Below, one piece after another: positions 1-5,543 of a stretch of 5,543 bases of DNA. Made by a program: the position numbers and the translations under genes. Origin of the DNA: Patescibacteria group bacterium. GTDB lineage: Bacteria > Patescibacteriota > WWE3 > 2-01-FULL-39-13. The notes under the pieces were generated by a model. That model saw nothing but the letters and a program-made list of their open reading frames with translations, was not told the origin of the DNA and ran no database searches. The stretch is from NCBI GenBank assembly GCA_030916925.1, contig JAUPVU010000047.1:1-5543 (forward strand), given 5' to 3'. Every line of letters starts with the position of its first letter. The first letter of the stretch is position 1.

Positions 1-2118
1 ATCGTAGCGTCACATGAATCGATTGATTTCTATGTTGTTGCGCCAAATCATTTGGCAGGACTTGTAGAGAAACAGCTTAACGGTATTTATTCTGAAGCTG
101 AAATGGAAGTTGTTAAACCGTGGGATATTTGGAGCCAAGGTGGAAGAGTAGAATTCTGCTCTCTGCTTCTTAGAAAAGAAAATCATTTACCACTAAATAC
201 GTACGAAGAATTAAAAACAGACCCAATTGCTGTTTTAACTTCTGCAATGAGTAAGCTTGCACCCGGAGAAGGAGTTGCATATCAAATGATAATCAGACCT
301 GCAGGGGATTCATGGCAAAAGTCTGGTAAATCTTTTATTAAGAATTATGTCTCGGATAAAAATAAAACAGACAAAGACGGTAAACCAAAGGGAAATGGAA
401 TGACTAGGATGGACGAAGAATATTTAGAGAGAGTTGGAACCAAGATTAGTAAAGTTGGTTTTGAAACTGTAATTAGACTAGTATCTGTTTCTGATGATGA
501 AGTTACTGCCAAGGTTAATTTATCAAATTTAGAAAGAGCATTCAGTCAGTTTGATGCACCAAATCACAATAGTTTTAAAAAGGGAAAAGACAGATTCGAA
601 AAATATTTTGTTTTATCATTTTTAGGACGGTTGTTTCCTGTTGTCGAGGTTATTAATCTTCCATTTGAGATAAAATTCTTATTTAAAAAAGAATGGTTTA
701 AAGGATGGAGTATTTTGAATACTCAGGAATTAGCATCAATTTGGCACCTTCCAAATAAAAATGTACGAACACCAAGAATCGATTGGTTACGAAGTAAAGG
801 TTCTGCGGCGCCGATCGATCTGCCCGACAGCGGTTTATACCTTGGAACATCTAACTTTAGAGGCCAAGACGTTAAGATCTTTATGCAAGATGAAGATCGG
901 CGCCGCCACATGTATGTTCTAGGAACCACCGGTACCGGTAAATCCGAATTTATGAAGTTCCTGGCAATCCAAGATATTAAAGCTGGTAAAGGAGTTGCAT
1001 TTATTGATCCTCACGGCTCTGCTGTTCATGACATTGCCTCTCAAATTCCTCCAGAGAGAATGGATGATGTAATTTACTTTGATCCAAGTTCAGATAGGCC
1101 AATGGGATTGAACCTTCTCGACGTTAACACAGATAAAGAAAAGGACATGATAATAAACCGTTTCATAGATATGCTTTATGAACTCTATGATCCAAATAAA
1201 CAAGGAATCATGGGTCCGCAATTAGAACGTGCTTTGAGAAATAGTATGTTGACGGCAATGAGTAAACCAGGTGGAACACTTGTGGAAGTTATGCGTTTGT
1301 TAGTCGATGAAAACTTTCATAAAGAATATTTGGATTATATTCAAGATCCCGTAGTTAAAAGTTATTGGATTCACGAAATTGCCAACACAACAAAGAATAG
1401 AAAAGGCGAGGTTATGGGCTATTTTGTGTCCAAATTGGATCGTTTTATTACTGAGAAAACAATGCGTTACATGCTTGGTCAATCTAAATCTTCCTTTGAT
1501 TTAAAGGATGTAATGGAGAATAAGAAAATTCTACTTGCCGATTTGTCTAAAGGTAAATTAGGTGAAGAAAACTCTAGATTCCTAGGCCTTCTTCTTGTAC
1601 CAAGACTTTTAACCGCGGCCTTTGCTCGAATTGAGAAAATGGAAAGGGGAGAAGAGATTGATGATTTTTACTTATATATTGATGAGTTTCAAAATTACAC
1701 GACTCCAGATATTGAGACTATTCTTTCTGAGGCTAGAAAATACAAATTGAACTTGATAGTTGCTAACCAATTTATTGGTCAACTTCCAGAAAAAATTAAA
1801 GATGCAATTTTTGGAAATGTTGGTAGTATTGGAGTTTTTAGAATTGGTACGGACGACGCGGATTATTTAGAAAAATATTTTCACCCAACCTTTACTCAAA
1901 GCGATTTGATGAATAATAAAGTGGGTAGGGCATACATGAAACTTCTAATAAATAACCAGCCATCACCTGCGTTTGCTATGACAACCGATTGGGATGCCAT
2001 GCAAAATTCTCCAAGAAGTTTAGATGTTGCCAGAGCAATTAAAGAAGCAAGTAGTGAGAAATATGGGCGAAATAAATTTATTATCGAACAAGAAATAAAT
2101 CAGAGAAGTAATTTATAA
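1..2118 (+). CDS. VirD4/TraG/HerA-like DNA-translocase ATPase, 5' partial
   Basis: The frame is open to the left edge (705 visible codons), so the true start lies outside the window; the TTG at 52 is only the first start-like codon. A P-loop NTPase domain fills the second half. Walker A is GTTGTGKS (922-945, Lys at visible residue 314), followed by AFIDPHG and VIYFDPSS. Walker B is YLYIDEF with Asp561-Glu562 (1681-1686), and an ANQ segment (1762-1770) follows, as in the motor core of type IV secretion coupling proteins (TraG/VirD4, with a TraM-recognition-like C-terminus) and HerA/FtsK pumps. The roughly 300 residues before it are not a motif I can name. They include a hydrophobic stretch (about 601-690) and the segment LNTQELASIWHLP (715-753), which resembles a conserved element of CPR homologues. 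Family knowledge suggests a hexameric ring moving DNA or substrate at the membrane in a conjugation- or competence-like apparatus; that role is inference. The C-terminus looks intact, ending in TAA six bases before a convergent gene. Confidence 0.9.
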   Translation: MVASHESIDFYVVAPNHLAGLVEKQLNGIYSEAEMEVVKPWDIWSQGGRVEFCSLLLRKENHLPLNTYEELKTDPIAVLTSAMSKLAPGEGVAYQMIIRPAGDSWQKSGKSFIKNYVSDKNKTDKDGKPKGNGMTRMDEEYLERVGTKISKVGFETVIRLVSVSDDEVTAKVNLSNLERAFSQFDAPNHNSFKKGKDRFEKYFVLSFLGRLFPVVEVINLPFEIKFLFKKEWFKGWSILNTQELASIWHLPNKNVRTPRIDWLRSKGSAAPIDLPDSGLYLGTSNFRGQDVKIFMQDEDRRRHMYVLGTTGTGKSEFMKFLAIQDIKAGKGVAFIDPHGSAVHDIASQIPPERMDDVIYFDPSSDRPMGLNLLDVNTDKEKDMIINRFIDMLYELYDPNKQGIMGPQLERALRNSMLTAMSKPGGTLVEVMRLLVDENFHKEYLDYIQDPVVKSYWIHEIANTTKNRKGEVMGYFVSKLDRFITEKTMRYMLGQSKSSFDLKDVMENKKILLADLSKGKLGEENSRFLGLLLVPRLLTAAFARIEKMERGEEIDDFYLYIDEFQNYTTPDIETILSEARKYKLNLIVANQFIGQLPEKIKDAIFGNVGSIGVFRIGTDDADYLEKYFHPTFTQSDLMNNKVGRAYMKLLINNQPSPAFAMTTDWDAMQNSPRSLDVARAIKEASSEKYGRNKFIIEQEINQRSNL
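805..906. repeat. 12-bp perfect GC-rich inverted repeat inside the ATPase gene
   Basis: GCGGCGCCGATC at 805-816 is the exact reverse complement of GATCGGCGCCGC at 895-906, leaving a 78-base loop. Each arm contains the palindrome GGCGCC. The arms lie within AT-rich coding sequence; the right arm encodes part of an Asp-Arg-Arg-Arg-His segment with CGG/CGC/CGC codons, 16 bases before the Walker A codons. The repeat itself is certain. Whether it folds in mRNA, or simply reflects GC-rich codons kept at conserved residues, cannot be decided here. Confidence 0.6.
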
Positions 2119-2129
2119 TCTAAATTATT
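2107..2129. repeat. AT-only inverted repeat spanning two convergent stop codons
   Basis: TAATTTA (2109-2115) and TAAATTA (2121-2127) form a perfect 7-bp stem around a 5-base loop. A G-U and an A-U pair could extend it to 2107/2129. The ATPase stop codon TAA starts the loop, and the stop of the minus-strand gene lies in the right arm. It occupies the place where a bidirectional terminator would be expected, but it has no GC pairs and no clear T-tract on either side, so terminator function is doubtful. Confidence 0.3.
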
Positions 2130-2877
2130 CCTCGTCTTTATAGGCGTTTATCCTAGACTTCTCTTGCTGATATTGCTCCTCTGAAATTAAACCCGCTTCT
2201 TTCGAACCCAAATAAACCATTTCCCATAGTAGATTGGTTTTGCCATCGGTAATTAAATCTTGACGTAATCTAGATACAGATAGTTTTGCAAGCATCTCAC
2301 GTGAAAAATGTTTTTTTGCTACATCATATAAGACAACAGTATCAACGTGATATTTAAGGTTTGTTAATAATTCAGTTACCCTATTTACAGTAATCATAGT
2401 TCTTTCCCAGTTAACTTCAGCAATTAATTGCGATAAATATGGCAGTTGCTCTGTCGTGAAGTAGGTAATTAAATCCGAAACTTTTTTTGCCACTTCTTTA
2501 ACTTCTTCTATCTTTTGGCCGATTTCCGCAATGTCGCCTACCTGTGCATAATACGTGTCGTTGGGAACATTATTGTCGACATATCTTTCGTATAATTCAC
2601 TGAATTCAGCTAAATAGTGAATATAATCTGGATCATTTTCACGTAATGTCAATCCACCGACGATTTGTCCATCTTCATTTCTTTGTACCTCTTGTGGTCG
2701 AAAGTATTTATATAAAGGGCTATTTTCAGCTATCGCAGGAGGTTCAAATGTAAATTGTGGGTTGGTTTCAAGGTATTCATCAATTGCATGTGGGTATAAT
2801 GAATCTTCTTCTGGAATATTCGGAATTTGTCCATCTGGGTGTATAGAATAGATTGTGATTTCATCAATATTAGGCAT
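2125..2877 (-). CDS. hypothetical soluble protein, acidic and helical
   Basis: I do not recognise this family. From the ATG at 2877 the product is 250 residues; a GTG at 2898 would add seven (MLKYLSN). I prefer the ATG because TTGTTA-17-TAAAAT lies just ahead of it and would overlap the longer reading, and because no Shine-Dalgarno supports either start. No signal peptide or membrane segment is visible. The first ~110 residues are rich in Pro, Asp, Glu and Tyr (NIPEEDSLYPHAIDEYLE) and look loosely structured. The rest is predicted helical, including a likely amphipathic or coiled-coil stretch (IGQKIEEVKEVAKKVSDLI). The C-terminal segment KEAGLISEEQYQQEKSRI loosely resembles the short SHOCT motif; that is weak. 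It lies 50 bp downstream of the ABC transporter gene on the same strand, so a linked role is possible but unproven. It ends in TAA, tail-to-tail with the ATPase gene. Confidence 0.8.
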   Translation of the reverse strand: MPNIDEITIYSIHPDGQIPNIPEEDSLYPHAIDEYLETNPQFTFEPPAIAENSPLYKYFRPQEVQRNEDGQIVGGLTLRENDPDYIHYLAEFSELYERYVDNNVPNDTYYAQVGDIAEIGQKIEEVKEVAKKVSDLITYFTTEQLPYLSQLIAEVNWERTMITVNRVTELLTNLKYHVDTVVLYDVAKKHFSREMLAKLSVSRLRQDLITDGKTNLLWEMVYLGSKEAGLISEEQYQQEKSRINAYKDEE

Positions 2878-2888
2878 ATTAGATAGGT

Positions 2889-2917
2889 ATTTTAACACTT
2901 TCTGGCGCAGATAACAA
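2889..2917 (-). promoter_or_regulatory. candidate promoter of the hypothetical gene
   Basis: On the minus strand, TTGTTA (2917-2912, 4/6 to TTGACA) is followed after exactly 17 bases by TAAAAT (2894-2889, 5/6 to TATAAT). The -10 ends 11 bases before the ATG at 2877, so transcription would start about five bases ahead of the start codon. The -35 lies in the gap after the transporter stop codon. Such matches are common in AT-rich DNA, so this is a candidate only. Confidence 0.4.
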
Positions 2918-2927
2918 CCTATAGTAA

Positions 2928-4766
2928 TTACACCTGGGTTTTAGAAGAAGTTGTCTTGTATCCCTCCGCCTGAAGCTTAAAAGCATTGGCATAGACGCCT
3001 TTTTTAGCTAATAATTGATCATGTGTTCCTTCTTCTACAATTTGGCCATGATCCATAACGATAATTCGATCGGCATTTCGAACAGTTGAGAATCTGTGAG
3101 AGACAATTATAACGGTTTTGTTTTCGAAGAAACCATATATCCTATTAAAAATCTTATATTCTGATACGGCATCAATTGCAGAGGTTGGCTCGTCAAAAAT
3201 GGCTAGAGGAGCATTACGGTAGAAAAACCTAGCAATAGCGATTTTCTGTTTCTGTCCTCCGCTAGGAGTTGTTCCACCCTTGAAAACCTCAGACATTAAT
3301 TCATCATAACCTTTCTCATATTCCATAATAAATTCATCTGCATCGGCACTAATTGCAGCATCAACTATTTTATTTTCATCAATTGGGTCAGAAGGTCTTC
3401 CCAAATATATATTTTCCTGAACCGTTAGATGCCTATAGAAATTAAATTCTTGGAACAAAATGCCTATTTTCTTATACCAGCTATCTATTTTTATTTTTTT
3501 AAGATCTATGTCGTTTATCAAAATTGCTCCTTTTTGTAGGGTATAAACTCTTGCGATTAGTTTTATTAACGTAGTCTTTCCAGCGCCGTTATGTCCTACT
3601 ATTGCAATTTTTTCTCCGCTTTTAATTTTAAGATTTAAGTTTTCGAATATATTTTTTTTAGCTCTGGGATATTGAAAAGTTACATTATCAAATTCAATGG
3701 ATGGGGGAGTGAAATCGGCTTTTAATACTATTTTTCCATCTTTAATAGCAGGAGTCATACTTAGTATATCGACCAAGTCTGTCATTTTTAAAGCAAAATC
3801 ATATAGATTAATGGTTGTTTGGACGAAGCTACTTAATTGGTTGGAGAAGCTTTCGGCTGCTCTAACGGTAAATACAATTGATCCGACCGAAATAGTTCCA
3901 AGGATTGCTTTCGAAATTAGATAAATATAGATAAACAAATGGACAATTTCGTCGATTAGATTAAAAAAAGCATTCGTAGCTTCGCTTTTCGCTTGTATAC
4001 GATTTGCCCCTATCGAATATTTTGACATAAAGGTCCTGAATTTTTCATCAAAGAACTCGAATGAGTTATTGAGATTAATTTCTAAAAGGCTTTTTGGATC
4101 TTGTAGCCAAGCCGAGGAATTGCTAGCTTTACGCCTTGGTTCTGTGTTTTCTATTTGCCATTCAAACATTTTTCTTGAGAAGCGTTGTTGTGGTAATGCT
4201 CTAAAGATACTTATCGCAAAGATAAATGGAATAAGCATTGGAAAGATATTAATTAGAACTATGGACGCGACTATTACAGTTAGCAGGCTGGAGATTGTGG
4301 CGACTAGTTCTTCTAGAAGATTTAGTGTGTCGTAAATCCAATCCCATGACCTTTTAATCTTATTAGTTATAGTTGGGTCTTCTAAGTTTTGGATCCCTAG
4401 ACTATTTATTTTTAAGTAGAAAAGTCGTTCTATTTCAAATCTTGATGTATTTCGAAGAGTCCTTTTGGCGTAATTATAGAGATTTTGAGATAGCATTGTG
4501 CTTACAATGCTAAATAGAGTAATAGATAATAATAATGGGAATATGGAGTCTAAAGATGGATTTTCGCTTTGGACAATAGATATAATTTCGTCTAGAATTT
4601 TCGCGAAGAAAAACGCGTAAATAAGACTATTTACATCTCGAGCAAATCTACCAATTAGTAGTGCCGTAGTCTTGTATGGGGCAATTTGATAATAAGTTTT
4701 GATTACCCATTTCAAGACAATCCAAAAGTCTTTGTAGGTCGCTTTAGCGACTTTCTGTTTTTTCAT
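2928..4766 (-). CDS. ABC half-transporter, fused permease and ATPase
   Basis: This 612-residue protein has the type IV ABC exporter layout: a permease domain followed by a nucleotide-binding domain. Hydrophobic helices lie at about 42-62, 75-97, 150-172, 174-190, 267-289 and 292-316. The ATPase carries A-loop Tyr366, Walker A GHNGAGKT (391-398), Q-loop Gln439, signature PSGGQ (501-505), Walker B LAIFDEP with Asp525 and catalytic Glu526, D-loop SAID and switch His557. All catalytic residues are present, so it should hydrolyse ATP. The signature has Pro where Leu is usual. As a half-transporter it must pair, most simply as a homodimer, in the cytoplasmic membrane. The substrate cannot be read from sequence; lipids, peptides and drugs are all known in the family. 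The ATG at 4766 gives the normal N-terminus (MKKQKVAKATYKDFW), with no Shine-Dalgarno but a TATAAT 13 bases upstream. No partner subunit or substrate-binding protein is adjacent. Confidence 0.95.
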   Translation of the reverse strand: MKKQKVAKATYKDFWIVLKWVIKTYYQIAPYKTTALLIGRFARDVNSLIYAFFFAKILDEIISIVQSENPSLDSIFPLLLSITLFSIVSTMLSQNLYNYAKRTLRNTSRFEIERLFYLKINSLGIQNLEDPTITNKIKRSWDWIYDTLNLLEELVATISSLLTVIVASIVLINIFPMLIPFIFAISIFRALPQQRFSRKMFEWQIENTEPRRKASNSSAWLQDPKSLLEINLNNSFEFFDEKFRTFMSKYSIGANRIQAKSEATNAFFNLIDEIVHLFIYIYLISKAILGTISVGSIVFTVRAAESFSNQLSSFVQTTINLYDFALKMTDLVDILSMTPAIKDGKIVLKADFTPPSIEFDNVTFQYPRAKKNIFENLNLKIKSGEKIAIVGHNGAGKTTLIKLIARVYTLQKGAILINDIDLKKIKIDSWYKKIGILFQEFNFYRHLTVQENIYLGRPSDPIDENKIVDAAISADADEFIMEYEKGYDELMSEVFKGGTTPSGGQKQKIAIARFFYRNAPLAIFDEPTSAIDAVSEYKIFNRIYGFFENKTVIIVSHRFSTVRNADRIIVMDHGQIVEEGTHDQLLAKKGVYANAFKLQAEGYKTTSSKTQV

Positions 4767-4779
4767 ATGGAATAATAGA

Positions 4780-4785
4780 ATTATA
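4780..4785 (-). promoter_or_regulatory. -10 element of the ABC transporter gene
   Basis: A perfect TATAAT reads on the minus strand from 4785 to 4780, ending 13 bases before the ATG at 4766, which would give a leader of only about seven bases. At 17-bp spacing the -35 position reads TCGCAA (3/6). A better TTGACC (4815-4810) is 24 bases away, too far for normal spacing. The -10 is strong and the -35 weak. Confidence 0.45.
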
Positions 4786-4837
4786 GTATGAGTAAAATAG
4801 TATTGCGATGGTCAAATTAGAGAAAATCAAAGAGAAT

Positions 4838-4865
4838 TTGCAAAATAAATTGTTAATTGTAGAAT
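4838..4865 (+). promoter_or_regulatory. candidate promoter of the small membrane protein gene
   Basis: TTGCAA (4838-4843, 4/6) and TAGAAT (4860-4865, 5/6) are 16 bases apart. The -10 ends 12 bases before the ATG at 4878, predicting a leader of about six bases. It is back to back with the transporter promoter in the same 111-bp gap, so the two genes are divergently transcribed. Confidence 0.4.
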
Positions 4866-4877
4866 TATTTAATTAGC

Positions 4878-5342
4878 ATGAAGAAGTTACTATACAATCT
4901 TAAATTAGTTTACGTTCTTCCTGTTGTGTACGTAATTTACTTCTTGTCCTCTGCTTTTTTTCTTAGTGATTATGGGTTTTTCGAAGAAATTTTCAAATTC
5001 AAATATGCTTTTTCGGTTCCGGGAGCCATAATTTTAATGAATCTAATTGCAGTTGAATGGAGCAGTCTTTTTATTCCATTATCGAATGTAATGTTATATG
5101 CCTTACTTGGCTATTTACTTGATAAGGTTTCACGTTATTGGCTTGTTCCCACAATATTCATAATACTTTTTTTGGGGATATACATTGGCAACCCAAGTTA
5201 TTATCCTGCAAGTAGCAATTGGATATCACTATTTTCTAGTAATGAATGGGAATGTAGCTGTTTTGGAAGGGAAACGGCACATATGAATCGTACAAAATTT
5301 GGTTCAAAAGTGTGCTTTGGTGTTAAGTATCAGTGTCGATAA
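4878..5342 (+). CDS. small integral membrane protein of unknown function
   Basis: I do not recognise a family. The product has 154 residues. It starts with a Lys-rich end (MKKLLYNLK) and has hydrophobic segments at about 11-29, 45-59, 63-82 and 87-104. The lack of an obvious cleavage site and the further helices argue for a membrane protein rather than a secreted one. Topology is uncertain, because the DKVSR loop before the fourth segment conflicts with a simple N-inside, four-helix model. The last ~50 residues are polar and hold four cysteines (C126, C128, C146, C153), unusual beside the low-Cys rest. Either this is a disulfide- or metal-binding tail, or the frame is wrong there: the +1 frame from about 5221 stays open to a TGA at 5284-5286. 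The ATG at 4878 has no Shine-Dalgarno but a -10-like TAGAAT 12 bases upstream. The gene is divergent from the transporter and ends in TAA 91 bases before a tRNA gene. Confidence 0.65.
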   Translation: MKKLLYNLKLVYVLPVVYVIYFLSSAFFLSDYGFFEEIFKFKYAFSVPGAIILMNLIAVEWSSLFIPLSNVMLYALLGYLLDKVSRYWLVPTIFIILFLGIYIGNPSYYPASSNWISLFSSNEWECSCFGRETAHMNRTKFGSKVCFGVKYQCR

Positions 5343-5421
5343 GGCACTTCAATTGGTGTGTTTAAAGAACTATTTCCTATAAAAAAGTAAAACTACAGTG
5401 TATTATATAAACTTAGAATTC

Positions 5422-5427
5422 TATAAT
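5422..5427 (+). promoter_or_regulatory. -10 element immediately before tRNA-Ser
   Basis: A perfect TATAAT lies six bases ahead of the first tRNA nucleotide (G at 5434). With the usual start about seven bases past the -10, transcription would begin at nucleotide 1 of the tRNA. No convincing -35 is seen; the 17-bp position reads TGTATT. The box could be chance in AT-rich DNA, with a true start further upstream. Confidence 0.4.
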
Positions 5428-5433
5428 TCCATT

Positions 5434-5521
5434 GGAGGGGTCGCATAGTGGTCTAGTGCGCCTGTCTTGAAAACAGGTGTTCCGAAAGGAACCGTGGGTT
5501 CAAATCCCACCCCCTCCGCCA
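5434..5521 (+). tRNA. tRNA-Ser(UGA)
   Basis: A complete 88-nt class II tRNA reading UCA codons. The acceptor stem GGAGGGG (5434-5440) pairs fully with CCCCTCC (5511-5517). The D arm is GCA/TGC with GG in the loop. The anticodon stem CCTGT/ACAGG (5461-5465/5473-5477) encloses loop CTTGAAA with anticodon TGA at 5468-5470. A long variable arm (GTTCC-GAAA-GGAAC, 5479-5492) and T arm GTGGG-TTCAAAT-CCCAC follow. The discriminator G (5518) and the long variable arm are the known SerRS identity features. The 3' CCA is encoded (5519-5521). No mispairs are seen, so it should be functional. Confidence 0.97.
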
Positions 5522-5543
5522 AAATATTGATATTTGGAAATTG

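Noticed and set aside
52..54. TTG at 52 as the start of the ATPase
   Set aside because: The frame is open and protein-like through position 1 (IVASHESIDFYVVAPNH), so the gene very probably begins outside the window.
723..929. Minus-strand open frame of 68 codons within the ATPase gene
   Set aside because: It lies wholly within a convincing coding region that carries clear motifs on the other strand, and its product has no recognisable features.
1300..1482. Minus-strand open frame of 60 codons within the ATPase gene
   Set aside because: Shadow of the ATPase frame; no motif and an implausible composition.
3697..3924. Plus-strand open frame of 75 codons opposite the ABC transporter
   Set aside because: Antisense to the linker and last permease helices of the transporter; no independent support.
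4069..4335. Plus-strand open frame of 88 codons opposite the ABC transporter
   Set aside because: Antisense to the permease domain of a gene whose motifs are complete; Ser/Arg-rich composition is typical of a shadow frame.
5344..5359. Possible hairpin after the small membrane protein gene
   Set aside because: Only about three base pairs hold at the ends around CAATTG, and no T-run follows; not a credible terminator.
5519..5537. Inverted repeat CCAAAATAT/ATATTTGG after the tRNA as a terminator
   Set aside because: Its first three bases are the tRNA CCA end, the stem is AT-rich with a bulge, and no T-tract follows within the visible sequence.
5434..5543. tRNA-Ser as an integration site for a mobile element
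   Set aside because: No integrase gene and no second copy of the tRNA 3' end are visible in the window.

Overview
The window is AT-rich bacterial DNA, judged by eye. It most likely comes from a member of the Candidate Phyla Radiation (Patescibacteria), such as a Saccharibacteria-, Microgenomates- or Parcubacteria-like lineage. This rests mainly on the first gene, a VirD4/TraG/HerA-like DNA-translocase ATPase of the architecture common in those genomes. Supporting signs are the lack of Shine-Dalgarno sequences, compact spacing and exclusive use of TAA stops. The long reading frames contain no in-frame TGA, so the UGA=Gly code of Gracilibacteria/Absconditabacteria is not indicated. Assignment to a phylum is inference.

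Layout. Positions 1-2118 (+) hold the ATPase, cut by the left edge. Six bases beyond its stop it meets a convergent minus-strand gene for an unrecognised soluble protein (2125-2877). Upstream of that, on the same strand, is a full-length ABC half-transporter with fused permease and ATPase (2928-4766). A 111-bp intergenic region carries divergent promoter candidates for the transporter and for a small plus-strand membrane protein (4878-5342). The right end holds a complete tRNA-Ser(UGA) with encoded CCA (5434-5521), and the last 22 bases show nothing assignable.

How the parts relate. The ATPase is probably the last gene of an operon lying to the left, since the following gene faces it. The transporter and the unknown protein may be co-transcribed, but a TTGTTA-17-TAAAAT promoter candidate sits just ahead of the unknown gene. 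The most striking pattern is that all three genes with a visible start have a -10-like hexamer 11-13 bases before the start codon and no ribosome binding site. The tRNA has a perfect TATAAT 6 bases before its first nucleotide. Together these suggest leaderless or near-leaderless transcription. A second oddity is a perfect 12-bp GC-rich inverted repeat inside the ATPase gene just before its Walker A motif. I found no CRISPR array, insertion sequence or recognisable defence system.
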